IMG/VR virus record: IMGVR_UViG_3300025168_000689
Coordinates: 1 to 23,555 of that record
DNA length: 23,555 nt
Direction: 5' to 3' (one strand)
Source: a virus
Position 1 is the stretch's first letter. The number at the start of each line of letters is the position of its first letter. The position numbers and the translations under genes were made by a program. The notes beneath the pieces are model-generated. The model was not told the origin of the DNA and did no database searches. It saw nothing but the letters and a program-made list of their open reading frames with translations. Positions 15,425 through 22,664 of the stretch are shown here, piece after piece.

Positions 15425-15639
15425 TATTTTTTAGTTCTTTTTTTCGGAGTAGGTGCTTCAGATGTTTCTAAACCTACACTACGATTGCTTTCTTTTTTGC
15501 TTTCTTTAGCAGTTGATATTTCAGCTTTACCATAATTTACTAAAGCTCTACCTTCGTCAATATCTAGTTCAACAATATCACCAGCTTTGACATTTTTTTT
15601 ATCTGCAACAGTGTCAGATAAGATTAAATATTTATTCAT
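15424..15639 (-). CDS. Small head-region protein, unknown function
   Basis: A 71-aa basic-tailed protein. The ATG at 15639 is preferred because AAGGA lies at the right distance. A longer in-frame reading from 15705 would begin inside a GC-rich hairpin and adds residues of no evident structure. The protein begins M-N-K-Y-L-I-L-S-D-T-V, followed by V-K-A-G-D-I-V-E-L-D-I-D-E-G-R-A-L-V-N-Y-G-K-A, a small beta barrel-like segment often seen in short proteins next to phage capsid genes. The tail is rich in Lys, Ser and Glu and ends K-K-R-T-K-K. It follows the capsid gene and precedes the FII-like pair, a position that could suit a head accessory protein. Confidence 0.72.
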   Translation of the reverse strand: MNKYLILSDTVADKKNVKAGDIVELDIDEGRALVNYGKAEISTAKESKKESNRSVGLETSEAPTPKKRTKK

Positions 15640-15663
15640 AACTTTTTCCTTTTTATTAGGAAA

Positions 15664-15682
15664 GGTGGGCGTTAAGCCCACC
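15664..15682 (-). other. GC-rich hairpin after the capsid gene
   Basis: Perfect 7-bp inverted repeat (GGTGGGC/GCCCACC) around a 5-base loop, much more GC-rich than its surroundings. It lies 27 bases past the capsid stop on the late transcript. On the minus strand only TTTCC follows, so it is at best a weak or attenuating terminator, or an mRNA 3'-end protecting structure. A second small inverted repeat, ATCTAC/GTAGAT, spans 15704-15718 at the stop codon. Confidence 0.6.
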
Positions 15683-15708
15683 ATCCCATCAGTTTTCATT
15701 ACCATCTA

Positions 15709-18273
15709 CTAGGTAGATTTACAGAATGACACAGCGTGTCTTACAGCAATATCACAAGATTGTAATGCTACTATTCTCACAGTTCCTGATTTCGAGTGCG
15801 TGAAAGGATCTACAACGATATCTAAACCGCCAAAAAATCCAATTAACAAGTCACTGAAATTACCAAATAACATAACGCCATTAGTAATTTGATTGCTTAC
15901 AACTGCATTGTAACCATTGATTTCACTATCAACTGCAATAAATTGTGCAGTATTAGTGGCTTTTTCAGTGGTTTTCAATGTGCCGTATGTTGAAGGGTTA
16001 ACTATGTAAGCTAAGTTGCCTAATAAAGCATTATCAGAACTTACAGCAGTTTCCATACCAACAACTTCAGCAAAAGTTGGTGCAGTATCTGTAGCAAATG
16101 CTTGAGTGTTAATACCAGATTGGTTGATGATTCCAGTAGGGTTACCATTTGAACCAGAACCACTGATTGCAACATTATCAATGTGTGTAGCCATTGCAGC
16201 AGCTAGATCGTTTCTTATTAAGTTCTCAACATCTAAAGATGATTGAAGCAATAATTGACGAGTAGCTTCTGTGTGCGCACCTAAAGTTTTAGGTGTCATT
16301 GAAACATTACCAACTGTCATTTCAGATTCAGCAGAATTTCCACCTTCTGAACTAATAAATTCAGCAGTAGAGCCAGCAGTTTTCTTTGGTATTTTAACAT
16401 CACCAGTTAAACCTTGAAGCATAGTAGCTAAAGGCATTACTGCTGAATTGTTTCTTAATACATCGATAAAATCCCCACCTCTGTAATCTTCAGCTATTAA
16501 GCTGGAATCATCAGAAGAATTAAGATCGCGTTGTCCCCAAGTTCTTAGAACTTCTGGTGGAAGTAGCACACCTTGTGCAGTCTTACCATAAAGTTCACCA
16601 GCAGCTCTTGAACATTCAAATTCAAATGCAGCATCTTCTTGTGCTTTGCGATCAGTAGGATTAGCCATTGCATTAACAGCTCTTAAAATACTAAATCTTT
16701 TAGTTTCTTTTTCGGTTAAACCGATTTCAGAAGGAGTTTCTAAAGGTTGCGTATTAGAAATATTGTCTAATAATACACCTCTAAATTCTTCAACTGATAA
16801 ACCATTAGAAATAGCTTCATCAGCTAAATCTCTTTTGTTGTGTTGACTAGCTAAATCAAGAATCTCTTTAGAGTTTCTTTTAAATTCAGACCTAGCTTCA
16901 ACAACAGCTTTAGATTTAACTTCATCAAGATTAATTTCTTGTTTTTCGTTTTCCATTTTTTTTACCTCTTTGTGTAAAATGTGTTGTTTATTTTCAGAAC
17001 GCCCAACGCCAACGAGTCTTGACTGATCGGCAGGAACACTAACAGAAGAAACTTCCATAGGTGTCCAACTTGCACGATAATAATCTTCATCCTTGTCATC
17101 CATGCGTTCCAACTTATCTACTCTGTAACCGACTGATATATTCATGCGAATACCATCTTTTACATCTTCAAATATTTCGCGAGCTAAAGCAGATTTACCA
17201 AATCTTACCAGTGCAATTGTCCTCTTAGCACTCTCATCTAATTTGAATTCTTCTATCACCCCAATTTGTTTAGTCATATCATGATCTAACAAAAGTGGTG
17301 CGCGACCAGATGAAATAAATTCCATATTTATATCACCTTCAGAATGTCCTAGCACTTCCATGCCAAAACTTCTTTCAACTGGTTCTTCTGACGAAACGCC
17401 AATACGAACCATTCTTTTTTCCTCGTCAATGAAAGAAGCTCTTGATAAATCAATGGTTCTATACTTGATAGCACCATCAATATGTCTTTCTTCTTCATCA
17501 ACAATGGCTTCTTCTTCAGATTCTTCAATATCTTCTATTTCTGCCATTTCTTCCTCAACCTTTTTGAATGTGACAACAACTGTGTCATCTGTTTCAGAAA
17601 CATTGAGAATATGTCTATCTTCTTTTTCAATATCCATACTTTTTACCTCATCGTTTATTGTTAAAGGTTTAACATTTGAATCTAATGATTCAAAATTTCT
17701 TATTGGGTCAATTTTTCTTAGCGTACTAAATTTATGACCAACTTCTGTGTCAGTGGGTTCACCACTTCTATAAACTTGTATTAGAGCAGCAGGGTCATCT
17801 GCTGTGCCTGTTATGGTTAGATCGGAATTAGGAATGTTTATCTTGCCATCCCTTTCTATTTTAATAATCTTTCCTCTAGCTCTGCCACCAGCGCTATTCC
17901 AACTTACAAAGTCACCTGTTTTAAGTGCATCAGGTTCTGCTCTATCTAATTTTCTTTCATCTTCTTTTTTCATTTTTTCCACCAATCTTTTTGACCAACT
18001 AAAACCAGCATCACCACCCCATAATGCCCATGCTATTCTACCATTAGAAGGGTAACCATCTTCACCAGAACTAAATCCTTCTGCTTGTTTATCAACCTCA
18101 TGTCTACTAAAAAAACTATACATTCTTTTAATCGTATCATCTGATAAATTTTCACCTGCAACTATTTGTCTAGCTCTAACAGCACCAACTCTAGTACCAC
18201 CACGACCAAATTCTTCACGCCAGTCTAAACCCTTCTTTGCTTCAGCTTTCATGCCAGCATTAGGGTTAGCCAT
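15709..18273 (-). CDS. Fused TUDOR-domain, prohead protease and major capsid protein
   Basis: One 854-aa ORF from the chosen ATG at 18273, which has GGTGG eight bases upstream; a longer frame to 18321 lies within the portal gene. Residues 1-105 are an R-x-x-I-V-A-G and F-S-R-H-E-V-D region also seen in other phage proteins. Residues 118-188 match the hypervirulence-associated TUDOR domain (G-D-F-V-S-W-N-S-A-G-G-R-A-R-G-K). An acidic linker follows. The U35-type prohead protease occupies about 262-425, with the likely catalytic His in L-L-D-H-D (H331) and Ser in N-I-S-V-G-Y (S380). From 440 on is an HK97-fold capsid protein with a helical delta region and then a shell domain with G-N-P-T-G-I-I-N. 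The gene ends in tandem TAG TAG stops. Strong ribosome sites lie before in-frame ATGs at 17637 and 16956, so separate products may be made. The fold calls are confident; the fusion is directly readable. Confidence 0.9.
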   Translation of the reverse strand: MANPNAGMKAEAKKGLDWREEFGRGGTRVGAVRARQIVAGENLSDDTIKRMYSFFSRHEVDKQAEGFSSGEDGYPSNGRIAWALWGGDAGFSWSKRLVEKMKKEDERKLDRAEPDALKTGDFVSWNSAGGRARGKIIKIERDGKINIPNSDLTITGTADDPAALIQVYRSGEPTDTEVGHKFSTLRKIDPIRNFESLDSNVKPLTINDEVKSMDIEKEDRHILNVSETDDTVVVTFKKVEEEMAEIEDIEESEEEAIVDEEERHIDGAIKYRTIDLSRASFIDEEKRMVRIGVSSEEPVERSFGMEVLGHSEGDINMEFISSGRAPLLLDHDMTKQIGVIEEFKLDESAKRTIALVRFGKSALAREIFEDVKDGIRMNISVGYRVDKLERMDDKDEDYYRASWTPMEVSSVSVPADQSRLVGVGRSENKQHILHKEVKKMENEKQEINLDEVKSKAVVEARSEFKRNSKEILDLASQHNKRDLADEAISNGLSVEEFRGVLLDNISNTQPLETPSEIGLTEKETKRFSILRAVNAMANPTDRKAQEDAAFEFECSRAAGELYGKTAQGVLLPPEVLRTWGQRDLNSSDDSSLIAEDYRGGDFIDVLRNNSAVMPLATMLQGLTGDVKIPKKTAGSTAEFISSEGGNSAESEMTVGNVSMTPKTLGAHTEATRQLLLQSSLDVENLIRNDLAAAMATHIDNVAISGSGSNGNPTGIINQSGINTQAFATDTAPTFAEVVGMETAVSSDNALLGNLAYIVNPSTYGTLKTTEKATNTAQFIAVDSEINGYNAVVSNQITNGVMLFGNFSDLLIGFFGGLDIVVDPFTHSKSGTVRIVALQSCDIAVRHAVSFCKST
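16954..16970 (-). promoter_or_regulatory. Internal ribosome site and start for capsid protein alone
   Basis: AAGAGG, then T and seven A, then ATG (16956-16954), in frame with the fusion. GAGG lies eight bases before the ATG, the same GAGGT spacing seen at accepted starts such as 14215 and 3000. Initiation here would give a 415-residue protein beginning MENEKQ, about the normal size of an HK97-type capsid precursor with its delta domain. Confidence 0.65.
17635..17649 (-). promoter_or_regulatory. Internal ribosome site and start for protease segment
   Basis: GAGG eight bases before an in-frame ATG (17637-17635), product starting MDIEKE, just after the TUDOR domain. A second candidate is the ATG at 17547 (starting MAEIED) with GAGG five bases upstream. 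Either would give a protease-capsid protein lacking the TUDOR region. Confidence 0.5.
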
Positions 18274-19750
18274 CGTCATCACCACCTTGAATATTCGCTT
18301 CAACAGGCATTTTTTGCCCAAATGGTTGATATGCTAATTCAATATTATATTGTTTAGCTAATTCTATTTCTTTTTGATGTTGCTCAAACAATTCTTCAGT
18401 ATCACGACCATAAGCAGCAGAAATATCTGAATAAGTCATTGTGCCATTTTGTAAACCTAGAATACTTGATTGCATTTCTTTTAAAGGGTCAATCCATTGG
18501 AAACTTCTAGGTATGTAATTAACAGAACTAGCAAATTTATCTAGTTTGCCCATTGGCAAATTAATATAACCAGTTGAAACTGCCATTTCTAACCATGCTT
18601 TAAATACAGGGTCAATAAAGTGTTCAATGACAAACTGTTGATATATCTGAAACATAGAACGATCTTCTAAAGCACCTTGACGAATAGAAGAATAATTAAC
18701 CGATGTTAAATCATTACTTAATGAGTGATAAGAAATATTTAAACCAGATGCAATTGATCTCAACACTGAAGTAGTAAAAGATTCAAAAGCAGAAGTAGGA
18801 TGACTAGGGTCAAAAGCCTTAAAATCCATTCCAGCAGGTAATTGTTCAAATGTTCCAGCGTTTGCTGAAGCCACTGGATTAAAAGTATCTTCCATTTCTG
18901 AATCGCCAACATAACCATCACCATCAGGAGATGTAAAGAAACCCATTTTAGAAGCACCCACTCTAGCTGCAACAATTTCTGCTTCAAGATAACCATTAAG
19001 CATTTTAACATTGCTCATTGATGTTGCGATAAGTGATACACCTCTAGTTTGTTCTGCTCTATTCGGTAAGTAAGCGTGAATAATTTCGTCTGCTGGTACT
19101 CTTATGTGTTCATTTTTGTTTATATAAGTGTTGTCGTAAGGATGATTTTTATACAAATGATAGGCAACTGGCTTATCAAAACCATCTACTTCAACACCCA
19201 TTTTAATTCTGTTACCATTTTTAGGGTTTACATCATTTTTCTTTTCGTCTAAATGATCAGCTTCTAAAAATTGAATCTGAAAACCAAATGGACTTTTTTT
19301 ATTTTTTATTTTTCTAATCAAAACCTCGCCATCTCTTGCTAAAGATTCAATAAATATTTTTTGACAGTCTAAAAATGATAATCTGCCATTTGCTGTGCAA
19401 TTACCCAATTTATTCCATTCTTTCCATGCTCTTTCAATTGATATATTTGCAGGTATGTCTAAAGATTCATCATCATTTCTAGCTTTAGAGCTAATGCGAA
19501 CACCATGCTTACCAATGACATTAGAAACCATTAAGTTTAGATATCTTGAAATATAAGAATCGTTTCTGGCTAATTCTCTTGCACGATCTCTTAATACTCT
19601 GATGTTATCTTTTATTTCTGCATCAGCAGATGTAGATGAAGTTAAAAAATCTGCAAATAATCTGCCAGTGTTTGCACCTTGATAGCTTCTTTTGAAAGTT
19701 TGCTTTCTTTTTGGTTTGTTATTACCAAATATATTGTTATACCATGCCAT
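18266..19750 (-). CDS. Portal protein, lambda gpB family
   Basis: A 494-aa portal of the Phage_portal_2 type, forming the dodecameric channel at the capsid vertex. Features: A-R-E-L-A-R-N-D-S-Y-I-S-R-Y-L near the N-terminus; D-G-E-V-L-I-R and the Q-x-L-E-A-D-H-L-D motif; P-A-D-E-I-I-H-A-Y; R-G-V-S-L-I-A; and the hallmark Y-H-S-L-S-N-D-L-T-S-V-N-Y-S-S-I-R-Q-G-A-L-E. The ATG at 19750 follows the upstream TAA by one base. It has no clear ribosome site, so reinitiation is likely. An in-frame TTG at 19789 would extend it 13 residues into the upstream gene and is less likely. Its 3' end overlaps the capsid fusion start by 8 bases. Confidence 0.9.
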   Translation of the reverse strand: MAWYNNIFGNNKPKRKQTFKRSYQGANTGRLFADFLTSSTSADAEIKDNIRVLRDRARELARNDSYISRYLNLMVSNVIGKHGVRISSKARNDDESLDIPANISIERAWKEWNKLGNCTANGRLSFLDCQKIFIESLARDGEVLIRKIKNKKSPFGFQIQFLEADHLDEKKNDVNPKNGNRIKMGVEVDGFDKPVAYHLYKNHPYDNTYINKNEHIRVPADEIIHAYLPNRAEQTRGVSLIATSMSNVKMLNGYLEAEIVAARVGASKMGFFTSPDGDGYVGDSEMEDTFNPVASANAGTFEQLPAGMDFKAFDPSHPTSAFESFTTSVLRSIASGLNISYHSLSNDLTSVNYSSIRQGALEDRSMFQIYQQFVIEHFIDPVFKAWLEMAVSTGYINLPMGKLDKFASSVNYIPRSFQWIDPLKEMQSSILGLQNGTMTYSDISAAYGRDTEELFEQHQKEIELAKQYNIELAYQPFGQKMPVEANIQGGDDDG

Positions 19751-19751
19751 G

Positions 19752-20366
19752 TTAATATTCTGTTGGGTTAAATGAATTGCTATTGCCAAATTTTACTTTG
19801 ATTGTATTACCAGAACCTTTGCCATTCTTAATTCTTGCTATTTTTACTTCTTTTAAGTATTCAGTTTTATATCTATCTCTAAAAGTCATCAATTCGTCAA
19901 TAGACATTCTTGATAATGACCTACCAGCAATAGACATAGAGCTTTGATCCATAGTTGCTCTATTTTCAATCACAGCTTCAACAGCATCTAAAACAATTTT
20001 TGCGTGACTACGCACTGAAGCTGTCGTAGTTGCATAATTTTCTTGGATTTCAGTAAAACCTTCACCAATTTTGATTCTAGCTGTACCAGCAGTTTTAGTA
20101 ATATAAGCAATCCAGTTATATGTGCCTTTTGTATAAGAAGTTGTGCTTGATGTTGAAATTATATATTCATCATTTGCTTCGGAAGCATTTAAAGTAAAAT
20201 TACTAGCAGTTGCACCTTCGTTTAAATTGAATTCATAAGACAAAGAATAAGCATCGGTTGGATAATCAGTAGACAAATCCACTCTTTTCCACGCCCAAAA
20301 GTCACCAAGTTGTAATTCAATTGGTTCGGTAGTAGGAAAGTTTATAGAATCAAATAAGTTGCTCAA
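19752..20366 (-). CDS. Head completion/connector protein with gpW-like C-terminus
   Basis: A 204-aa protein. Residues 1-110 form a beta-rich domain with P-I-E-L-Q-L-G-D-F-W-A-W-K-R and G-T-Y-N-W-I-A-Y-I. The C-terminal part has D-A-V-E-A-V-I-E-N-R-A and S-R-M-S-I-D-E-L-M-T-F-R-D-R-Y, a helical layout resembling gpW-like head completion proteins, with a basic end (K-I-A-R-I-K-N-G-K-G-S-G-N). It is encoded just before the portal, as lambda gpW is. The start is TTG at 20366: GAGG lies six bases before it, and no in-frame ATG occurs before residue 138. The bulk of the protein would be lost with any later start. Confidence 0.7.
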   Translation of the reverse strand: MSNLFDSINFPTTEPIELQLGDFWAWKRVDLSTDYPTDAYSLSYEFNLNEGATASNFTLNASEANDEYIISTSSTTSYTKGTYNWIAYITKTAGTARIKIGEGFTEIQENYATTTASVRSHAKIVLDAVEAVIENRATMDQSSMSIAGRSLSRMSIDELMTFRDRYKTEYLKEVKIARIKNGKGSGNTIKVKFGNSNSFNPTEY

Positions 20367-20402
20367 GCAAAACCTCGTTAATTTAAGATATAACTAAAGT
20401 CA

Positions 20403-20431
20403 ATTATACCTTATATGCGTATATTTTAAGA
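20403..20431 (-). promoter_or_regulatory. Candidate late promoter upstream of connector gene
   Basis: A perfect TATAAT on the minus strand (20408-20403), preceded by GG, lies 37 bases before the TTG start at 20366. The -35 region (TTCTTA or TCTTAA at 16-18 bases) is a poor match. It lies just downstream of the inverted gene and its terminator, where late transcription would need to restart. A phage-specific or activator-dependent promoter is possible. Confidence 0.35.
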
Positions 20432-20534
20432 AATAAAATTTATTTTTAAAATAATTGCAAATAGTTGTTGTAATTTTAGTTATATAGATACTTTTTTTTA
20501 TAAAAACTTAATCTAATGAATATTAAAATAATAG

Positions 20535-20568
20535 TTGTAAATTTTTATGTAGTTGCTATATTTATAAT
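20535..20568 (+). promoter_or_regulatory. Candidate promoter of the inverted small gene
   Basis: TTGTAA (20535-20540) is followed after 16 bases by TATATT (20557-20562), with an overlapping perfect TATAAT at 20563-20568. A start around 20570-20575 would leave a short leader before AGGAG. The surroundings are very AT-rich, which weakens the case, but the isolated gene requires a promoter here. Confidence 0.45.
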
Positions 20569-20595
20569 ATAATTTTAATTAAACAGGAGAAAATT

Positions 20596-20790
20596 ATGAA
20601 CGAATACAAATACAATATAGAACTATCACACAAAGAGTACATTAAAATACTTAGAAGTTTGAGATTAAAACAAAAACATTTAGAAAACATCAATACTGAA
20701 GATTATGCGTTTCCAAAAAAACATGACAATAGAGTAAAAGAACACAAAAAACTATTGTCAAAAATATATAACCTTCAACCTACAAGATGA
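20596..20790 (+). CDS. Moron-like 64-aa protein, unknown function
   Basis: The only plus-strand gene within the late block. The ATG has a textbook AGGAG six bases upstream. The 64-residue product begins MNEYKYNIEL and then S-H-K-E-Y-I-K-I-L-R-S-L-R-L-K-Q-K-H, predicted as a basic helix pair, and ends with K-L-L-S-K-I-Y-N-L. No membrane segment, no cysteines, pI clearly basic. It resembles the many small helical proteins of marine phages but I recognise no family. Having its own promoter-like region and a terminator and being inverted against its neighbours is how phage morons are arranged; such genes often affect the host or superinfection. Function unknown. Confidence 0.78.
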   Translation: MNEYKYNIELSHKEYIKILRSLRLKQKHLENINTEDYAFPKKHDNRVKEHKKLLSKIYNLQPTR

Positions 20791-20811
20791 GTAGATTTTA
20801 AACTAAAAATC

Positions 20812-20839
20812 AAAGCCACCTTAATTGGTGGCTTTTTTT
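20812..20839. terminator. Bidirectional rho-independent terminator
   Basis: GCCACC, loop TTAATT, GGTGGC, with a run of seven T on the plus strand (20833-20839) and a TTTG-A-TTTTT tract on the minus strand. It ends the inverted small gene and can end terminase transcripts coming the other way. The plus-strand T run also encodes, on the opposite strand, part of the terminase large subunit stop (TAA at 20840-20838). Confidence 0.88.
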
Positions 20840-22664
20840 ATTTCCAACTGTTAGCAAAGTTTCCTCTGCCACGATCTATAGGCAATCTTTGTTTTGTTCT
20901 ATTTGGGTCAGGTGGTCTAGTATCACCAGTTAATATTTTTTCTTCTATGACATCAAAGTTAGGGTTCAAAATATATATAGCTGCAAAACAATAAACCAAA
21001 GTGTCTAAGGCTTCGTTACGATCTCTTATTTGTTTCCATACCATTGTCGGTTTACCACGCACATACTTAGTAACTCTTTTTTCTGCTGTCAGTTGTTTAA
21101 AATATTCTTCATCAACATCACTGCAAAAATGAATCGTGGTATTCTCAGGGTCAGTAGACAATCTAGCAAAGATTGCTTCTTTTGCTGTATCAGTTCCGAC
21201 AGGATATAACACTGCTTTATTTCTACCCACATAAGTTGGTTTGTTTGCTATGGGTTTACCAGCTTGACTAGCACCTTTAATAGCAAAGACTCGTCTAGCT
21301 TGTCTTGGCTTCGTAAAATAATAAACTTGTTGCGTATGATGTCCACCTGAATCCACACAAGCACAAGAGATTGGCATAACTCGACCAGATTCTGTTTTAA
21401 ATCTTCTTTTTAAATAAGTATCTAGTTCTGACCAAACATTAGCAGCATTTGGGTCACCCCAAAATATCTTGTAATCAATGACCCAACATTCGTAGTTTTT
21501 ACCAAATCCTACCAGTTGTAATTCTAATCTATCTTTTTGTGTATCTATTCCTGCAACTAAGATTAAGACTTCTTCAGGTATTGTTGTGTGATCGTAATTC
21601 AATCTGCGTTCTAATAATGTTTCGTACTCTACTGCATCACCTTGTTCTTCCCAAGACTCACCAAGAGAACAATTTATCCAAGTCTTTAACATTTCTGGTT
21701 GTTTTTTAGCTTCTAAAAATGCCATTGCCATATCTGCCCATGTTGACCAAACAGAATAAAGTTCTGAAATATGAAAACCAGCAGTATTGACTGAAGGTTG
21801 ACTAGCTATCCATTCACCATTTTTAATCATCCATTGTTTTTTAGATTCATCAATAATAGAACCACATTCGGAACAAGCATATTTAGCTGTTTCTGGTTTA
21901 TCATCTTCCCAAACCACATTCTTCCATTTCAATACTTGTTTGTGATTGCACTCTGGACAAGGCACATGATAATAACGCTGATCAGATTCTAAAAATGCTT
22001 GTTCAATTCTTGATAGACCTTTGATAGTTGGCGTTGAACATAAATATATCTTACGATTCCAAAAAGTTTTTGTTCTTGCTATAGCTAAATCTACTGGACT
22101 ACCTTCTGTACCTGCTGATGCTTCATATCTATCTACCTCATCCATTAACAATATTCTAATGGGTCTTGATGCTAAACCAGATGCAGAATTAGAACCAACA
22201 ATAGTCAAATGACCACCAGCAAATTTTTTATGTAAGACAGTGTTACCTGAATCTCTTGATCTTGCTTCTTTAAAACAATCATTGATCTTTTCAGTATCAC
22301 GAATCATTGCAGACAAACGATCTTTACTAAATGCTTGTCCCATTTGTAGTGTTGGTTGCACAATCATCATTGGTGATGGGTCTTGATCTACATAGTAACC
22401 AATTGTATTAAGAATAATTTCTGTTTTACCTACCTGTGATGATGTCATTACGACAATTCTTTGAATATCAGGGTCATTAAAGACATCCATGATTTCTTTT
22501 TGATAGGAAGCACGATCAGTACGCCATTGACCAGCTTCTGCTGAAGATTCTGGTGATAACTTTCGGTAATTATCTGCCCAATCAGATATCTTTAGATTCG
22601 GTGGTGGTTTCCAAATCTGATTGATTGCTGACATTACGCTGTCTATATTTTGTTGGTATTCCAT
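20838..22664 (-). CDS. Terminase large subunit, GpA family
   Basis: The 608-aa packaging motor and nuclease. Walker A is S-S-Q-V-G-K-T-E (75-82) and Walker B I-L-L-M-D-E (171-176), with the coupling motif in Y-L-C-S-T-P-T (207-213). A zinc-binding insert has C236/C239 and C264/C267, typical of the GpA group. The nuclease domain carries Asp in A-G-I-D-T-Q (D374), Asp in C-V-D-S-G-G (D438) and Asp in N-E-A-L-D-T (D554). The start chosen overlaps the small subunit gene by 83 bases; an ATG at 22634 would shorten this and remove 10 residues. Neither has a clear ribosome site, so translation is probably coupled. GpA-type enzymes usually cut at cos sites, so cohesive ends are a fair inference. Confidence 0.94.
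   Translation of the reverse strand: MEYQQNIDSVMSAINQIWKPPPNLKISDWADNYRKLSPESSAEAGQWRTDRASYQKEIMDVFNDPDIQRIVVMTSSQVGKTEIILNTIGYYVDQDPSPMMIVQPTLQMGQAFSKDRLSAMIRDTEKINDCFKEARSRDSGNTVLHKKFAGGHLTIVGSNSASGLASRPIRILLMDEVDRYEASAGTEGSPVDLAIARTKTFWNRKIYLCSTPTIKGLSRIEQAFLESDQRYYHVPCPECNHKQVLKWKNVVWEDDKPETAKYACSECGSIIDESKKQWMIKNGEWIASQPSVNTAGFHISELYSVWSTWADMAMAFLEAKKQPEMLKTWINCSLGESWEEQGDAVEYETLLERRLNYDHTTIPEEVLILVAGIDTQKDRLELQLVGFGKNYECWVIDYKIFWGDPNAANVWSELDTYLKRRFKTESGRVMPISCACVDSGGHHTQQVYYFTKPRQARRVFAIKGASQAGKPIANKPTYVGRNKAVLYPVGTDTAKEAIFARLSTDPENTTIHFCSDVDEEYFKQLTAEKRVTKYVRGKPTMVWKQIRDRNEALDTLVYCFAAIYILNPNFDVIEEKILTGDTRPPDPNRTKQRLPIDRGRGNFANSWK

Noticed and set aside
15640-15705. N-terminal extension of the 71-aa gene to an ATG at 15705
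   Set aside because: It would include a GC-rich hairpin in the coding region, has no ribosome site and begins directly after the capsid stops; the ATG at 15639 has AAGGA.
17360-17737. Plus-strand Ser/Phe-rich frames opposite the acidic linker of the capsid fusion
   Set aside because: They are the reverse strand of Glu/Asp codons (GAA to TTC), a composition artefact.
18760-19011. An 83-codon Leu-rich minus-strand frame inside the portal gene
   Set aside because: It is an out-of-frame shadow of the portal with an unlikely Leu/Val-only composition and no start signal.
19751-19789. TTG start extending the portal upstream
   Set aside because: The ATG at 19750 lies one base after the upstream stop, and the extra 13 residues have no portal similarity.
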